This document shows positions 19,801 to 29,064 of a stretch of DNA of 64,000 nucleotides, in pieces. The notes below the pieces were generated by a model. That model was given only the letters and a program-made list of their open reading frames with translations. It made no database searches and was not told the DNA's origin. The position numbers were made by a program, and so were the translations under genes. The DNA comes from CAVZOY01 sp963777095. GTDB lineage: Bacteria; Actinomycetota; Actinomycetes; Mycobacteriales; Geodermatophilaceae. The first letter of the stretch is position 1; each line of letters starts with the position of its first letter. The stretch lies in assembly GCA_963777095.1 (NCBI GenBank), contig CAVZOY010000004.1, forward strand, positions 434,001 to 498,000, read 5' to 3'.

Positions 19801-20141
19801 ACCCCGGCACCGATTGGGCCGAGCAGGCCCGGGGCCTCGTCGAGACGCTGCGCGGAGTGCTCGGCACGCTCGCGGCGCACGACGACCGCACGGCCGACAG
19901 CAGCGCCGGCAGCGGTGCCGCCGAGTGCCGGTGGTGCCCGCTGTGCCAGCTGATCGCCGTGCTGCGCGGCGAGCGTCCGGAGGTGACGGCGGTGCTGGCC
20001 GACGTCCTCCGCGCCACCGCCGACGCCCTGCACGCCTTCGCCGCCGCACCGGACGGCCCACGCCCGGCCGCGCCCGCCGACGAGGCCGAGGCGCCGGTAG
20101 GTGACCCGCCGCCGGTCGTCCAGCGGATCGAGATCGCGTGA
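19797..20141 (+). CDS. Small hypothetical protein with CxxCxxC motif
   Basis: 114 residues; GTG overlaps the ArsA-like stop (GTGA) and its own stop overlaps the glucokinase start. It has CRWCPLCQL in the middle, flanked by helices with Ala/Asp-rich linkers. The position corresponds to mycobacterial Rv2183c. The clustered cysteines suggest metal binding. Translational coupling on both sides suggests work with the ArsA-like protein. Confidence 0.7.
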   Translation: MNPGTDWAEQARGLVETLRGVLGTLAAHDDRTADSSAGSGAAECRWCPLCQLIAVLRGERPEVTAVLADVLRATADALHAFAAAPDGPRPAAPADEAEAPVGDPPPVVQRIEIA

Positions 20142-21125
20142 CTCCGGCGGTCGCCCTGCTGCCCGCGGTCGGCGTCGACATCGGCGGCACCAAGGTGGCC
20201 GGCGGGCTCGTCGCCGCCGACGGCACCGTGCTCGACACCGCGCGACGGGCGACACCGGGTGCCTCGGTGATCGACACCGAGGAGGCGATCGTCGCCGTCG
20301 TCACCGAGCTCGTCGGCCCGGGCGGCCGGGCCCGTGGCCGGCGTGGGCGTCGGGGCGGCCGGCTGGTTCGACCGCACCGGTGACACCGTGCTCTTCAGTC
20401 CGCACCTGGCCTGGCGCAACGCGCCGCTCCGTGCCGACCTCGGCGGCCGGCTCGGCCTGCCGCTGTGGGTCGGCAACGACGCCGACGCGGCGGCCTGGGC
20501 CGAGTACCGCTACGGCGCGGCGCGGGGCGCCGAGCTCGCCGTCATGATCACGCTCGGGACCGGCATCGGCGGCGGCATCGTCACCGGCGGACGGCTCCAG
20601 CGCGGGGCGCACGGCGTCGCGGGGGAGTGGGGCCACATGCGCGTCGTCCCCGAGGGGCGGCTGTGCGCCTGCGGCAACCGCGGCTGCTGGGAGCAGTACG
20701 CGAGCGGCACCGCGCTGGCGCAGAGCGCCCGGGAGATCGCGCGGACGTCGCCGGCCGCGGCCGGCGGGCTGCTCGAGCGGGTGGGCGGTTCCCCGGACCT
20801 GCTGACCGGTGAGCTCGTGGCCGCCGCGGCCGCCGACGGCGACCCGCTCGCCCGGGAGCTGATCGCCGACGTGGGCACCTGGCTCGGTCAGGGCATCGCC
20901 GACCTCGCCGTGGTCCTCGACCCGGAGGTCGTGGTGATCGGCGGCGGGGTCAGCGCGCTCGACGAGCAGCTGCTCGACCCGGCACGGGCCCGGCTGGCAC
21001 GGGTGCTGCCGGGGCGCGGCTTCCGGCCCGCGCCGCGGGTGGTCGTCGCCGAGCTCGGCCCGGCCGCCGGGGTGGTCGGGGCCGCCGATCTGGCGCGGAC
21101 CGGCGGGATCGATCCCTCGGCCTGA
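20138..21125 (+). CDS. ROK-family glucokinase, one frame break
   Basis: About 328 residues. ATP-binding GVDIGGTKVAGG at the N-terminus, sugar site GVAGEWGHMRV, the ROK zinc signature CACGNRGCWEQYASG, and a C-terminal VVIGGGVSALDEQL are all present. The likely reaction is ATP-dependent phosphorylation of glucose (or a related hexose). The frame breaks somewhere in 20310-20335; removing one base joins VVTELVGP to VAGVGVGAAGWFD. The exact spot is uncertain (a GAGCTC and a G/C-rich run are both candidates). Confidence 0.88.
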
Positions 21126-21128
21126 CGC

Positions 21129-21189
21129 CCGGCCCCTCTGCAGGGGCCCGGCGCGAGCTTGCGAGCGTTGGGGGGCGGAGGGGTCCTTC
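21129..21189 (+). repeat. Dispersed intergenic repeat, copy 1
   Basis: A hairpin (GGCCCCT CTGC AGGGGCC) followed by GCGAGCTTGCGAGCGTTGGGGGGC and GGGGTCCTTC. The same layout recurs at 48456-48517. Here it separates the convergent glucokinase and LOR/SDH genes and could act as their shared terminator. Confidence 0.7.
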
Positions 21190-21191
21190 AA

Positions 21192-22436
21192 CTACTCCGG
21201 GGCGAGCTCCCGGGCCAGCTGCTCCAGGAACAGGCCGATGTCGGTGATGATCCCCATGGCCTGCGCGCTGCCCCGGTCGGCCAGCTTGGTCACCGTCGCC
21301 GGGTTGATGTCGACCGACACCAGCGGGATGGACGCCGGCAGCAGGTTCCCGGTGGCGATCGAGTGCAGCATCGTGGCGACCATGATCGCGAAACCGACGT
21401 CCGGCAGCTGGTCGCGCATGGCCCGCTGGCCCTCGATGACGTCGGTGTAGACGTCGGGCAGCGGGCCGTCGTCGCGGACCGAGCCGACCAGCACGAACGG
21501 CTTGCCGGCCTCGACCAACGCGTGCATGACCCCGCCGGTCAGCACGCCCTTCTCCACCGCGGCCGCGATCGAGCCGGCGGCGCGGATGGTGTTGATCGCC
21601 CGGATGTGGTGCTCGTGGCCGTGCGGCACACCGGAGCCCTTGGAGAGGTCGACGCCCAGCGAGGTGCCGAACAGCGACGCCTCGATGTCGTGGGTGGCCA
21701 GCGCGTTGCCGGCGAACAGCACGTCGACGAAGCCCGCCCGCACCAGCCGGACCATGGCGGGGGAGGCGCCGGTGTGCACGACGGCGGGCCCGCCGACCCA
21801 GAGGATCTTCTTGCCCGCGGCCCTCACCTCGCGCATGCGCTCGGCGATCTGGCGCACCAGCAGGGCCTGGGGCTTCTCGCTGGACACCGCCGAGCTCATG
21901 AAGCCGAACTCCTCCTCCTCGCCGCGGGCGACGGAGGCGGGCATCTCGACGCGGACGCCGTGCGCGCCGCAGACGACCGGCTCACCGGCGAGGACGTCGC
22001 TCACCGGCACGGTGCGGACGACCGCGCCGCCGTCCCGCTGCTCGACGACCAGGCCGCAGTCCATCTCGGAGCGGTCGGTGCGGATCCACTCGCGGTCGAG
22101 CCGGACGAAGGTGTCGAGGTTGGTCGTGGAGTAGAAGTCCTCGGGAAAGACGCCGTCGGCAGGAGCGGGGCGGGTCGTGGCGGTGCCGGGGTCGACGGCG
22201 TTCGCGCCGTGGGTCTGCAGGCGCATGACGATGCGCTCGAGCAGCTCGCCGTCGTCGGCGGTGATCTCGACCAGCGCCCGCGACTCGTCCTCGTGCTTGC
22301 GGCCGAGGTCCAGGCTGTCGATGCGGTAGTCACCGCCGTACTCGAGGACGTCGTCGAGCACCCGGGCGAGGATGCCGGTGTCCATCAGGTGGCCGGTCAG
22401 GGTGACGGTGGTCGAGTGGGAGGCGGCGCTGGTCAC
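21192..22436 (-). CDS. LOR/SDH-domain protein (TIGR00300; ArgZ/AgrE C-terminal type)
   Basis: 414 residues, intact frame, from GTG at 22436. The N-terminal part has the LOR/SDH-type beta region with FVRLDREW and MDCGLVVE; the C-terminal part has a deoxyhypusine synthase-like/Rossmann layout including KKILWVGGPAVVHTG, VLFAGNALATHDIE and GVPHGHEHHIRAINTI. In archaea and cyanobacteria this domain is known as an NAD-dependent ornithine cyclodeaminase (C-terminal half of AgrE/ArgZ), so conversion of ornithine to proline is the best guess. Substrate here is unproven. Confidence 0.82.
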   Translation of the reverse strand: MTSAASHSTTVTLTGHLMDTGILARVLDDVLEYGGDYRIDSLDLGRKHEDESRALVEITADDGELLERIVMRLQTHGANAVDPGTATTRPAPADGVFPEDFYSTTNLDTFVRLDREWIRTDRSEMDCGLVVEQRDGGAVVRTVPVSDVLAGEPVVCGAHGVRVEMPASVARGEEEEFGFMSSAVSSEKPQALLVRQIAERMREVRAAGKKILWVGGPAVVHTGASPAMVRLVRAGFVDVLFAGNALATHDIEASLFGTSLGVDLSKGSGVPHGHEHHIRAINTIRAAGSIAAAVEKGVLTGGVMHALVEAGKPFVLVGSVRDDGPLPDVYTDVIEGQRAMRDQLPDVGFAIMVATMLHSIATGNLLPASIPLVSVDINPATVTKLADRGSAQAMGIITDIGLFLEQLARELAPE

Positions 22437-22446
22437 CGCCCGCACG

Positions 22447-23134
22447 TTAGACGACGGCTCCGTCGTCCCCGTCGTCCGTCGCCCGCTCCCGCATGCGCGA
22501 CACGAGCAGGGCCGCACCGCCCCCGATGAGCAGCACGCCGAGCAGCAGCCCGAGGTCCTGCGAGAGGCCGATGAGGGAGGGCACCCCGACCAGCGCGATG
22601 CCGCCCACCACGAGGAGCACGGCGTACAGCGAGGACGGCGCCGGCACCGGCAGGGGCGGCGCCGGCGGGGGCTCGAAGTGCTCGTCGGGCAGGTCGAGGA
22701 TCGCCGGCTCGTGCGGCGCGGGGCGGCGGCGCGTCCGACGGAACGGCGTCCGGGGGGTCGACCGCGAGCGCGCCGTTCTCGGCCTCGAAGGCCGCGACGA
22801 TCCGCGCCCATTCGGCGTCCTCGTCGACCTCCCTGCGGACGGCGGCCCGCTCGGGCACCGGGCGGGCGTGCTCGTCGGCGTACCGCTCGACCAGGCCGCG
22901 GGCCTCGGCCCGGCGGGCGCGGTCGACGAAGAGCCGGTCGCTGGGCGGGCTGGGCAGGAAGACGGTGCGCGTGTAGGGGCCGACGTCGGACGCCGGCTCC
23001 AGGTACGCGGCGATGCCCGCGGCCGCCAGGACGTCGAGGAGATTCTCGCCGACCCGCGGGTCGACGTCCCGCAGCGGCGCCCAGAGGGCGGCGTCCAGAC
23101 CGTTGTCCCGGCGGCCGCGCCGCGGGGCGCTCAT
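22447..23134 (-). CDS. Hypothetical membrane protein, one frame break
   Basis: About 228 residues. The N-terminal soluble domain (ATG at 23134, overlapping the hydrolase stop as ATGA) contains GENLLDVLAAAGIAAYLEP and TRTVFLPSPPSDRLFVDR. The C-terminal part has two membrane helices (SLYAVLLVVGGIALVGVPSL and LGLLLGVLLIGGGAALLV) and an acidic end. The two parts are joined by a single-base break around 22706-22720. The family is widespread in actinobacteria without known function; I do not recognise a named domain. Confidence 0.7.
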
Positions 23135-23934
23135 GCCTGCTCCGCCGGCGGCACCGGGTCCTCCACGCGGGCGTGCGCCCGGACCCAGTCGACGGTGCGG
23201 TCGAAGATCCGCGGGGCGTCGTTGTCGAGCGTCGCCACGTGGTAGCTGTCCTCGAGCTTCACCTGGGTGACGTCCTCGCTCGAGACGCCGTCCAGGAGCA
23301 CGTCGGTCGACTCCGGCTCGACCACGTGGTCGTCGACGCTGGTGAACGCCAGCACCGGGGCGGTGATGCGGTGCAGCTCGGCACGGGTGGTCCGCCAGAG
23401 CCGCCGGAGCGACATCATCCCGCGCAGCGGCATCCGGTCGTAGGCCTGCTCGACGATGCCGGACTTCTTGATGTCGCTGCCGATGGGCGCCCAGCTGCCG
23501 GTCACCCGGGCCAGCACGGGCAGCAGCCGCGCGTCGAGCCGGCGGGTCAGCAGCGACGGGTTGACGACGACCAGGCCAGCGACGTCCGGGCGCAGCTCGG
23601 CGAGGCGGATGGCGACCGTGCCGCCCATCGAGAGGCCGGCGACGAACACGCGGTCGCACTCGGCGGCGAGGGCGTCGAACGCCTGCTGGGCCGCGGCGAC
23701 CCACTGGTCCTCGTCGACCTGGTTGCAGTCCTGCCAGCGGGTGCCGTGCCCCGGCAGGAGCGGGCAGCGGACGGCGAAGCCCTCGGCGGCCAGGTGCTCG
23801 CCCCACGGGCGCATGCTCATGGGCGTGCCGGTGAACCCGTGCACGAGCAGCACGCCGGTGCGGCCGTCCGCCCCGGTGCCCCCGGGGAACGCGAACGGCT
23901 CGGCGCCGGGCAGCACGGCGGCGGGGTCGGACAC
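23131..23934 (-). CDS. Alpha/beta-fold carboxylesterase / lipase
   Basis: 267 residues, intact. VLLVHGFTGTPMSMRPWGEH forms the oxyanion region, VAGLSMGGTVAI holds the nucleophile Ser, DDHVVEPES the acid and DSYHVATLDND the His. This pattern is that of Est30-like carboxylesterases and monoacylglycerol lipases. It is the first gene of a leftward pair with the membrane protein and is divergent from the acyltransferase gene. Confidence 0.88.
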   Translation of the reverse strand: MSDPAAVLPGAEPFAFPGGTGADGRTGVLLVHGFTGTPMSMRPWGEHLAAEGFAVRCPLLPGHGTRWQDCNQVDEDQWVAAAQQAFDALAAECDRVFVAGLSMGGTVAIRLAELRPDVAGLVVVNPSLLTRRLDARLLPVLARVTGSWAPIGSDIKKSGIVEQAYDRMPLRGMMSLRRLWRTTRAELHRITAPVLAFTSVDDHVVEPESTDVLLDGVSSEDVTQVKLEDSYHVATLDNDAPRIFDRTVDWVRAHARVEDPVPPAEQA

Positions 23935-24055
23935 GTAGGCCTCCTCGGCTCCGGCGGCTCGGGCCGGCGGATCGACAGCAGTGGGCTATCCCACAGGTGA
24001 CAGCCGATTGTCGCCCGGCCGCTCGGCTCCCTAGTCTGGCAGTTCACAGGGAGGC

Positions 24056-24817
24056 GTGTTGTTCTACTGGTTCCTCAAGTTCGTCGCGATCGGGCCGGTC
24101 GTGAAGCTGGTGTTCCGGCCGCGGGCCGCGGGCACCGGCCAGGTTCCGGCGACGGGTGCGGCGATCCTCGCGAGCAACCACCTGTCGGCGGCGGACTGGA
24201 TCTTCATGCCGATGTCCCTCAAGCGCCGCGTCACCTTCCTCGCCAAGGCCGAGTACTTCACCGGCCCGGGGATGAAGGGCTTCTTCCAGCGCGCCTTCTT
24301 CTCCGGCGCCGGGCAGGTGCCGATCGACCGGTCCAGCGCCTCGGCGGCCGAGGGCGCGATCCGGACCGGCATCCGGATCCTGCGCGAGGGCAAGCTGCTC
24401 GGCATCTACCCCGAGGGCACCCGCTCGCCCGACGGCCGGCTGTTCCGCGGCAAGATCGGGGTCGCCCGGATGGCGCTGGAGACCGGCTCGCCCGTCGTCC
24501 CGGTGGCGATGGTCTACGGACGCCGCCGGACGCCGATCGGCCTGCGGGTCACCACCGTCGAGGTGCGCTACGGCAAGCCGCTGGACTTCTCCCGCTACGA
24601 GGGCCTCGCCGGCGACCGCTTCGTCGAGCGCTCGATCACCGACGAGATCATGTACGAGATCATGGAGCTCTCCGGCCAGGAGTACGTCGACGTCTACGGC
24701 GCGACGGTCAAGAAGTCGATGGACGCCACCGGCGCCAGCGCCGTCGAGGTGCTGACGAAGATCCAGGCTCCGGCCGACGAGGCCGGCGACCGCGCCCCCA
24801 CGGCCCTCGCCGGCTGA
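24056..24817 (+). CDS. 1-acylglycerol-3-phosphate O-acyltransferase (PlsC family)
   Basis: 253 residues from GTG after a GGGAGG site. The acyltransferase blocks are NHLSAAD (NHX4D), FFSGAGQVPIDRS, YPEGTRSPDG and VPVAMVYG. A hydrophobic N-terminus suggests membrane association. It would acylate lysophosphatidate or a related lysolipid. Synteny with mycobacterial Rv2182c is clear. Confidence 0.92.
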   Translation: MLFYWFLKFVAIGPVVKLVFRPRAAGTGQVPATGAAILASNHLSAADWIFMPMSLKRRVTFLAKAEYFTGPGMKGFFQRAFFSGAGQVPIDRSSASAAEGAIRTGIRILREGKLLGIYPEGTRSPDGRLFRGKIGVARMALETGSPVVPVAMVYGRRRTPIGLRVTTVEVRYGKPLDFSRYEGLAGDRFVERSITDEIMYEIMELSGQEYVDVYGATVKKSMDATGASAVEVLTKIQAPADEAGDRAPTALAG

Positions 24818-24820
24818 GCG

Positions 24821-25409
24821 TCAGCGGGGGAGCAGGCGGTCGAGGGCGTCGGCGAGCAGCGTCAGCAGCTCCGGCCGCGACAGCGTCGGCTCCTGCACCC
24901 ACTGGCCGACCAGCGTCTCGGTGAAGGCGAACCAGGAGCGCACCAGCTGGCGGCGGCCCTTCGTCGGACGGCAGGTCCAGCGCGGTCAGGGTGACCTCGA
25001 CCAGCCGCTCCCGGGTGTCCTCGTAGACCTCGGCCACCCAGGGATCACCGCCCGCGGCGCCGCGCACGAAGGCCAGGTGCGACTCCCGGAACGTCTCGAC
25101 CCAGCCGACGTAGCGGTCGAGCATCGCTGCCAGCCGCTCCTCGCGCGGCTCGCCGGGCCGGGGGATCAGGTGCTCGAGCAGCACGTCGGCCGCTGCCCGG
25201 GTGACGGCGGTGTAGTAGTCCCGCTTGGTGGCGAAGTAGTGGAACAGCAGGCTGCGGCTGATCCCGGCCCGGCGCGCCACCTCGTCGATGGTCAGCTCCT
25301 GCACCGGCGTCGTCGGCAGCAGCTCCAGCCCGATCTGCACCAGCTGGGCGCGCCGGTCGCCGGCGGTGCGGCGCAGCCGCGGCCGGACGGCGGCCACCGG
25401 CCGACTCAC
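24821..25409 (-). CDS. TetR-family transcriptional regulator, one frame break
   Basis: About 195 residues from GTG at 25409, which overlaps the upstream hydrolase stop (GTGA). The HTH is TIDEVARRAGISRSLLFHYF with the typical KRDYYTAV extension. The frame breaks near 24955; removing one C from GGGCCGCCGCC restores RRQLVRSWFAFTETLVGQW and ends at 24821. It belongs to a leftward operon with a hydrolase and a flavin monooxygenase. The tandem palindromes at 27871-27923 are the likely operator. Confidence 0.87.
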
Positions 25410-26349
25410 CGCGCGACCGTCCGGCTTCTCGCCGCGACGACGAGGCGCTCGATCGCATCGGTGACCAGTCGGGCCCGCTCCTGCGGCAGCATGTGCCCGG
25501 TCCGGGGGGCGACGTCGAGGGTCGCGTGCGGCAGCAGCTCGGCCAGCCGCAGGCTGTGCTTCCGCGGGGTCAGCTTGTCGGTGTCGCCGACCAGGATCTC
25601 GACCGGCACGCGGGAGAGCGCCGCGAGCTCGTCGCACTTCTCGTGGTCGCCCAGGGCCGGCAGGAACGCGGTGAAGGCGCGAACGGTCGAGGCGTGCATG
25701 ATCTCCGCGCCCGCTCGCACCATCTCGTCAGTGGCGTCGGCGCCGTAGAGCAGGTCGCGGACCATCTTGCGGTGGCGCGGGTGCGACGGCGGGAGCAGTG
25801 CCCGCATGCGCTCGATCAGCCACGCGCCGGCGAGCGCCGCGTTCAGCATGCCGGGCCGCAGCCGCGCCCACTGCCCCGCGGGGGAGCGGGGATCGCCGGT
25901 GAGGTCGCCGGGCGACGTCGAGACGAGCGCGACGCCGAGCACCCGGTCGCCGAAGAGCTCCGGACGCGCCGCGGCCAGGCACATGATCGTCATGCCGCCC
26001 ATCGAGTGGCCGGCGAGCACGACCGGTCCGCTGGGCACCAGCTGGTCGAGCAGCGCGGCGAGGTCCTCGCCGAGCCGGTCGATGGTGATGTCGGCTTTCG
26101 GGTGGGGGGCGAACCCCACGTGCTGCGGCCGTGGCCGCGCTGGTCGTAGCGGACCAGCCGCAGCTCGCCGGCGGCGGCCCGGGGGCGCAGCAGGTCGGCG
26201 ACGTCGTCCCAGGCGGCCTGGGCGAGCGTCCACCCGTGGGCGAGCACGACGGTGACCGGCGCGTCGTCCGGTCCGTCGACGGAGGCGTGGAGGACGGCGC
26301 CGTCGTCGGTCCGCACCGCCGCGATGCGGCGTAGCACCGGCGCGGTCAC
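25406..26349 (-). CDS. Alpha/beta hydrolase, one frame break
   Basis: About 314 residues. Oxyanion HGW in VVLAHGWTLAQAAWDD, YDQRGHGRST, nucleophile LAGHSMGGMTIM, acid in LVGDTDKLTP, His in APRTGHMLPQE. Unlike most breaks in this window, the one near 26118 behaves as a missing base (WG-FAPHPKAD) in a G-run. GTG at 26349 overlaps the monooxygenase stop. In such clusters the hydrolase commonly cleaves the ester made by a Baeyer-Villiger enzyme, an inference that fits the neighbours. Confidence 0.86.
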
Positions 26350-27843
26350 GCGGCTCCCTCCTGCGGCCGGTCGGCGGAGTGCGTGCCGACGTAGTTCTCC
26401 CGGTCGAAGGTCCGCGTCAGCCGCCGGAACCGGAAGGTGAAGTCCGGCCACAGCGTGGTGTTGTGGCCGTGCTCGTCGAGGTACCAGCTCGAGCAGCCGC
26501 CGGCCAGCCACACCGTCCGCTCCGACTTGCCGGCGATCAGCTCGCGGTAGGCGTTCTGCGCCTCCTCGGTGGTCTCCAGGACGTCGAGGCCCTCGGCGTC
26601 CATCGCGTCGAGGGCACGCTCCACGTAGGCCACCTGCGACTCGATCATGTAGACCATCGACGTGTGGCCGACACCCACGTTCGGCCCGACCAGCAGGAAC
26701 AGGTTCGGGAACCCGGCGACGGCGGCGCTCCGGTTGCTCACCATGCCGCGCTTCCAGACCTCGGCGAGCGTCCGGCCGTCGCGTCCGGCGATCCTCTGCG
26801 CGATCGGCAGGTCGGTGACGGAGAAGCCGGTGGCCAGGACGATCGTGTCGGTCGGCCGCGCGACGCCGTCCCGGGTGACGACCGCGCGCGGGCGGATCTC
26901 GTCGATCGGCGCCGTCACGAGCTCGGCATTCGGCGCGGCGACCGCCGGGTAGTAGTCGTTGCTGATCAGGATCCGCTTGCAGCCGATCGTGTAGTCCGGC
27001 GTCAGGGCCGCCCGTAGCTTCGGGTCGCGCACCTGGCGGTGCAGGTGGGCGCGGGCCAGCGTCTCCACCGGCTTCAGGAAGCGGCGGCGCTTGGCCAGCC
27101 CGAGGACGAGGAACTCGCGCGAGGCGTAGAGCACGCCCCGGACGGCCTTCTGCAACGGCGGCGCCCACCGGTAGAGCCGGCGCGTCCAGGCCTTCGTCGG
27201 CCGGTCGGTGCGCGGCACGATCCACGGCGCCGTCCGCTGGTAGACCGCGACGCTGCCGACGACCGGCTGGATCGCCGGGACGATCTGGATCGCCGAGGCG
27301 CCCGTGCCGATCACCGCGACCCGCTCGCCGGCGAGGTCGTGCGCGTCGTCCCAGCGGGCCGAGTGCATGACCGTGCCCTCGAACGACTCCAGGCCCGGGA
27401 TGTCCGGGTAGGTCGGGTCGGCGAGGGCGCCGGCGGCGGAGATCAGGATCCGCGTCCGCACGTCGCCGGCCGCCGTCCGGACGTGCCAGCGGTGGTCTGC
27501 CTCGTCCCACCGGGCCGACTGGACGTCGGCACCGAACAGGACGTGCCGTCGGACGCCGAAGCGCTCGGCCACGCCCCTGCAGATAGGCCTGGATCTCGGG
27601 CTGCTCCGAGTACGACCGCGGCCAGTCGGGGGAGGGCGCGAAGGAGAACGAGTAGAGGTTGGACTGCACGTCGCAGGCCGCGCCGGGGTAGTGGTTGTCG
27701 CGCCAGGTGCCGCCCACGTCGTCGGCCCGCTCGAGGACGACGAAGTCCTGCTCGCCGCGGTTGCGCAGGGCGATCGCCATGCCCAGGCCGGCGAACCCCG
27801 ACCCGATGATCGCCACCCGCACGTCCCGGACCTGTGCGCTCAC
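26346..27843 (-). CDS. Flavin-containing Baeyer-Villiger-type monooxygenase, one frame break
   Basis: About 498 residues from GTG at 27843 behind AGAGGCGG; a longer start at 27882 would sit in the operator repeats. Two Rossmann motifs are seen: IIGSGFAGLGMAIAL for FAD and VIGTGASAIQIVPAI for NADPH. FEGTVMHSARWDD is a near match to the fingerprint FxGxxxHxxxWP/D. FAD-site residues GGTWRDNHYPGAACD are present. The frame breaks near 27577 in a G-run (YLQGVAERFGVRRH after correction). The enzyme would insert oxygen into a ketone; substrate unknown. Confidence 0.88.
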
Positions 27844-27870
27844 CGATCCGCCTCTCGTCGCTGTGAACGT

Positions 27871-27923
27871 GTTGCTGAGCAACGCTCAACACGCTACAAC
27901 GGTTGCTGAGCAACGCTCAACAC
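27871..27923. promoter_or_regulatory. Tandem operator-like repeats between monooxygenase and SDR genes
   Basis: GTTGCTGAGCAACGCTCAACAC occurs twice exactly, starting at 27871 and 27902 (31 bases, about three helical turns apart). Each copy holds the inverted repeat TGAGC-AAC-GCTCA. The site lies between the divergent monooxygenase and SDR genes and overlaps where the monooxygenase promoter should be. The local TetR regulator is the obvious candidate to bind it. Confidence 0.8.
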
Positions 27924-27952
27924 GAGCCGACGACGCACGACGGAGGAGAGCG

Positions 27953-28870
27953 ATGGCGCTCCGCAGGAAGCCCCGCACGTCCCTGGCCGGCCGGTCGGTG
28001 CTCATCACGGGGGCGGCGCGCGGCATCGGCGCGGAGCTGGCCCGCAAGGCCGCCGCCCGCGGCGCGCGGGTGGCGCTGGTGGGCCTGGAGCCGGAGCTGC
28101 TCGCGCGGCTCGCCGACGAGCTCGGTGCGGAGCACCTGTGGGTGGAGGCCGACGTCACCGATGCGGACGCACTCGCCGCCGCCGTCCGCCGCACCGTCGA
28201 GGCCTTCGGCGGGCTGGACGTCGTCGTCGCCAACGCCGGGCTCGCGCCGCTGACGACCGTGGCCACCAGCTCGGCCCGGACGCTGGCGCGCACCATCGAG
28301 GTCAACCTGACCGGCGCGATGCTGACCGCGCATGCCGCCCTGCCGGCCGTCACCGAGCGGCGCGGGCACATCCTGCTGATCAGCTCGGCCGCCGCGTTCA
28401 CCGTGCTCCCCGGGATGAGCGCCTACTGCGCGTCGAAGGCGGGGCTGGAGCGGTTCGGCGACGCGCTGCGCCTGGAGGTGGCGCACAAGGGCGTCACCGT
28501 GGCCAGCGCACACCCGACGTGGATCGACACCGACCTGGTGCGCGACACCGAGGCGGCGCTGCCGACCTTCACGGGGAGCCGGTCGAAGCTGCCCGGCCCG
28601 CTGGGCGCCTACACCTCGGTCGAGGTCTGCGCCGAGGCGCTGGTGGAGAACCTCGAGACGCGCGGGCGGCGGGTGTTCGTGCCGCGGTCGGTGGGCGTCG
28701 TGTCGGCCCTCCGGCAGGTGGTCACGGGGGTGATGGCGGAGAAGGTCATGCTGCCGATCGTCCGGAGCCGCGTGCCCGCGTTGGAGAAGGACATCGCGGC
28801 GCTGGAGGGCCGCCAGTTCGGTGCGAACTCCGTCGGCGACCGGGACAGCGGCGCGGAGCGGGTTGCCTAG
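27953..28870 (+). CDS. Short-chain dehydrogenase/reductase
   Basis: 305 residues after a GGAGGAGAG site. Cofactor motif TGAARGIG, NAG (VVANAGLAP), catalytic Ser in LLISSAAAF and YxxxK in AYCASKAGLE. A longer C-terminus (after residue 230) resembles the SDRs found with mycobacterial monooxygenase clusters. It is divergent from the monooxygenase and shares the tandem operator. It likely oxidises an alcohol to the ketone used by the monooxygenase, which is inferred from context. The following 194 bases show no gene. Confidence 0.9.
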   Translation: MALRRKPRTSLAGRSVLITGAARGIGAELARKAAARGARVALVGLEPELLARLADELGAEHLWVEADVTDADALAAAVRRTVEAFGGLDVVVANAGLAPLTTVATSSARTLARTIEVNLTGAMLTAHAALPAVTERRGHILLISSAAAFTVLPGMSAYCASKAGLERFGDALRLEVAHKGVTVASAHPTWIDTDLVRDTEAALPTFTGSRSKLPGPLGAYTSVEVCAEALVENLETRGRRVFVPRSVGVVSALRQVVTGVMAEKVMLPIVRSRVPALEKDIAALEGRQFGANSVGDRDSGAERVA

Positions 28871-29064
28871 TTGCCGGTTCCGGAAAGCGTTCGCTCTTAA
28901 GGCGGCTTCAGGGACATGTCGAGAGCCATGGGTTCGTCGGGTTGCAGTCACTTCAAGGACCGTGCCGGGTGATTGTCCGACGGCACGCAGAAGAACGACG
29001 ACGTGGGCGGTGTGCCGGTCATCGATGTGCGCTACCGTCGCCCGCTCTGAGTCGAGGGGCTGCC

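Noticed and set aside
22372..24000. Long plus-strand frame over the hydrolase and membrane protein
   Set aside because: Low-complexity Arg/Pro/Gly composition with no start signal; the minus-strand genes have catalytic motifs.
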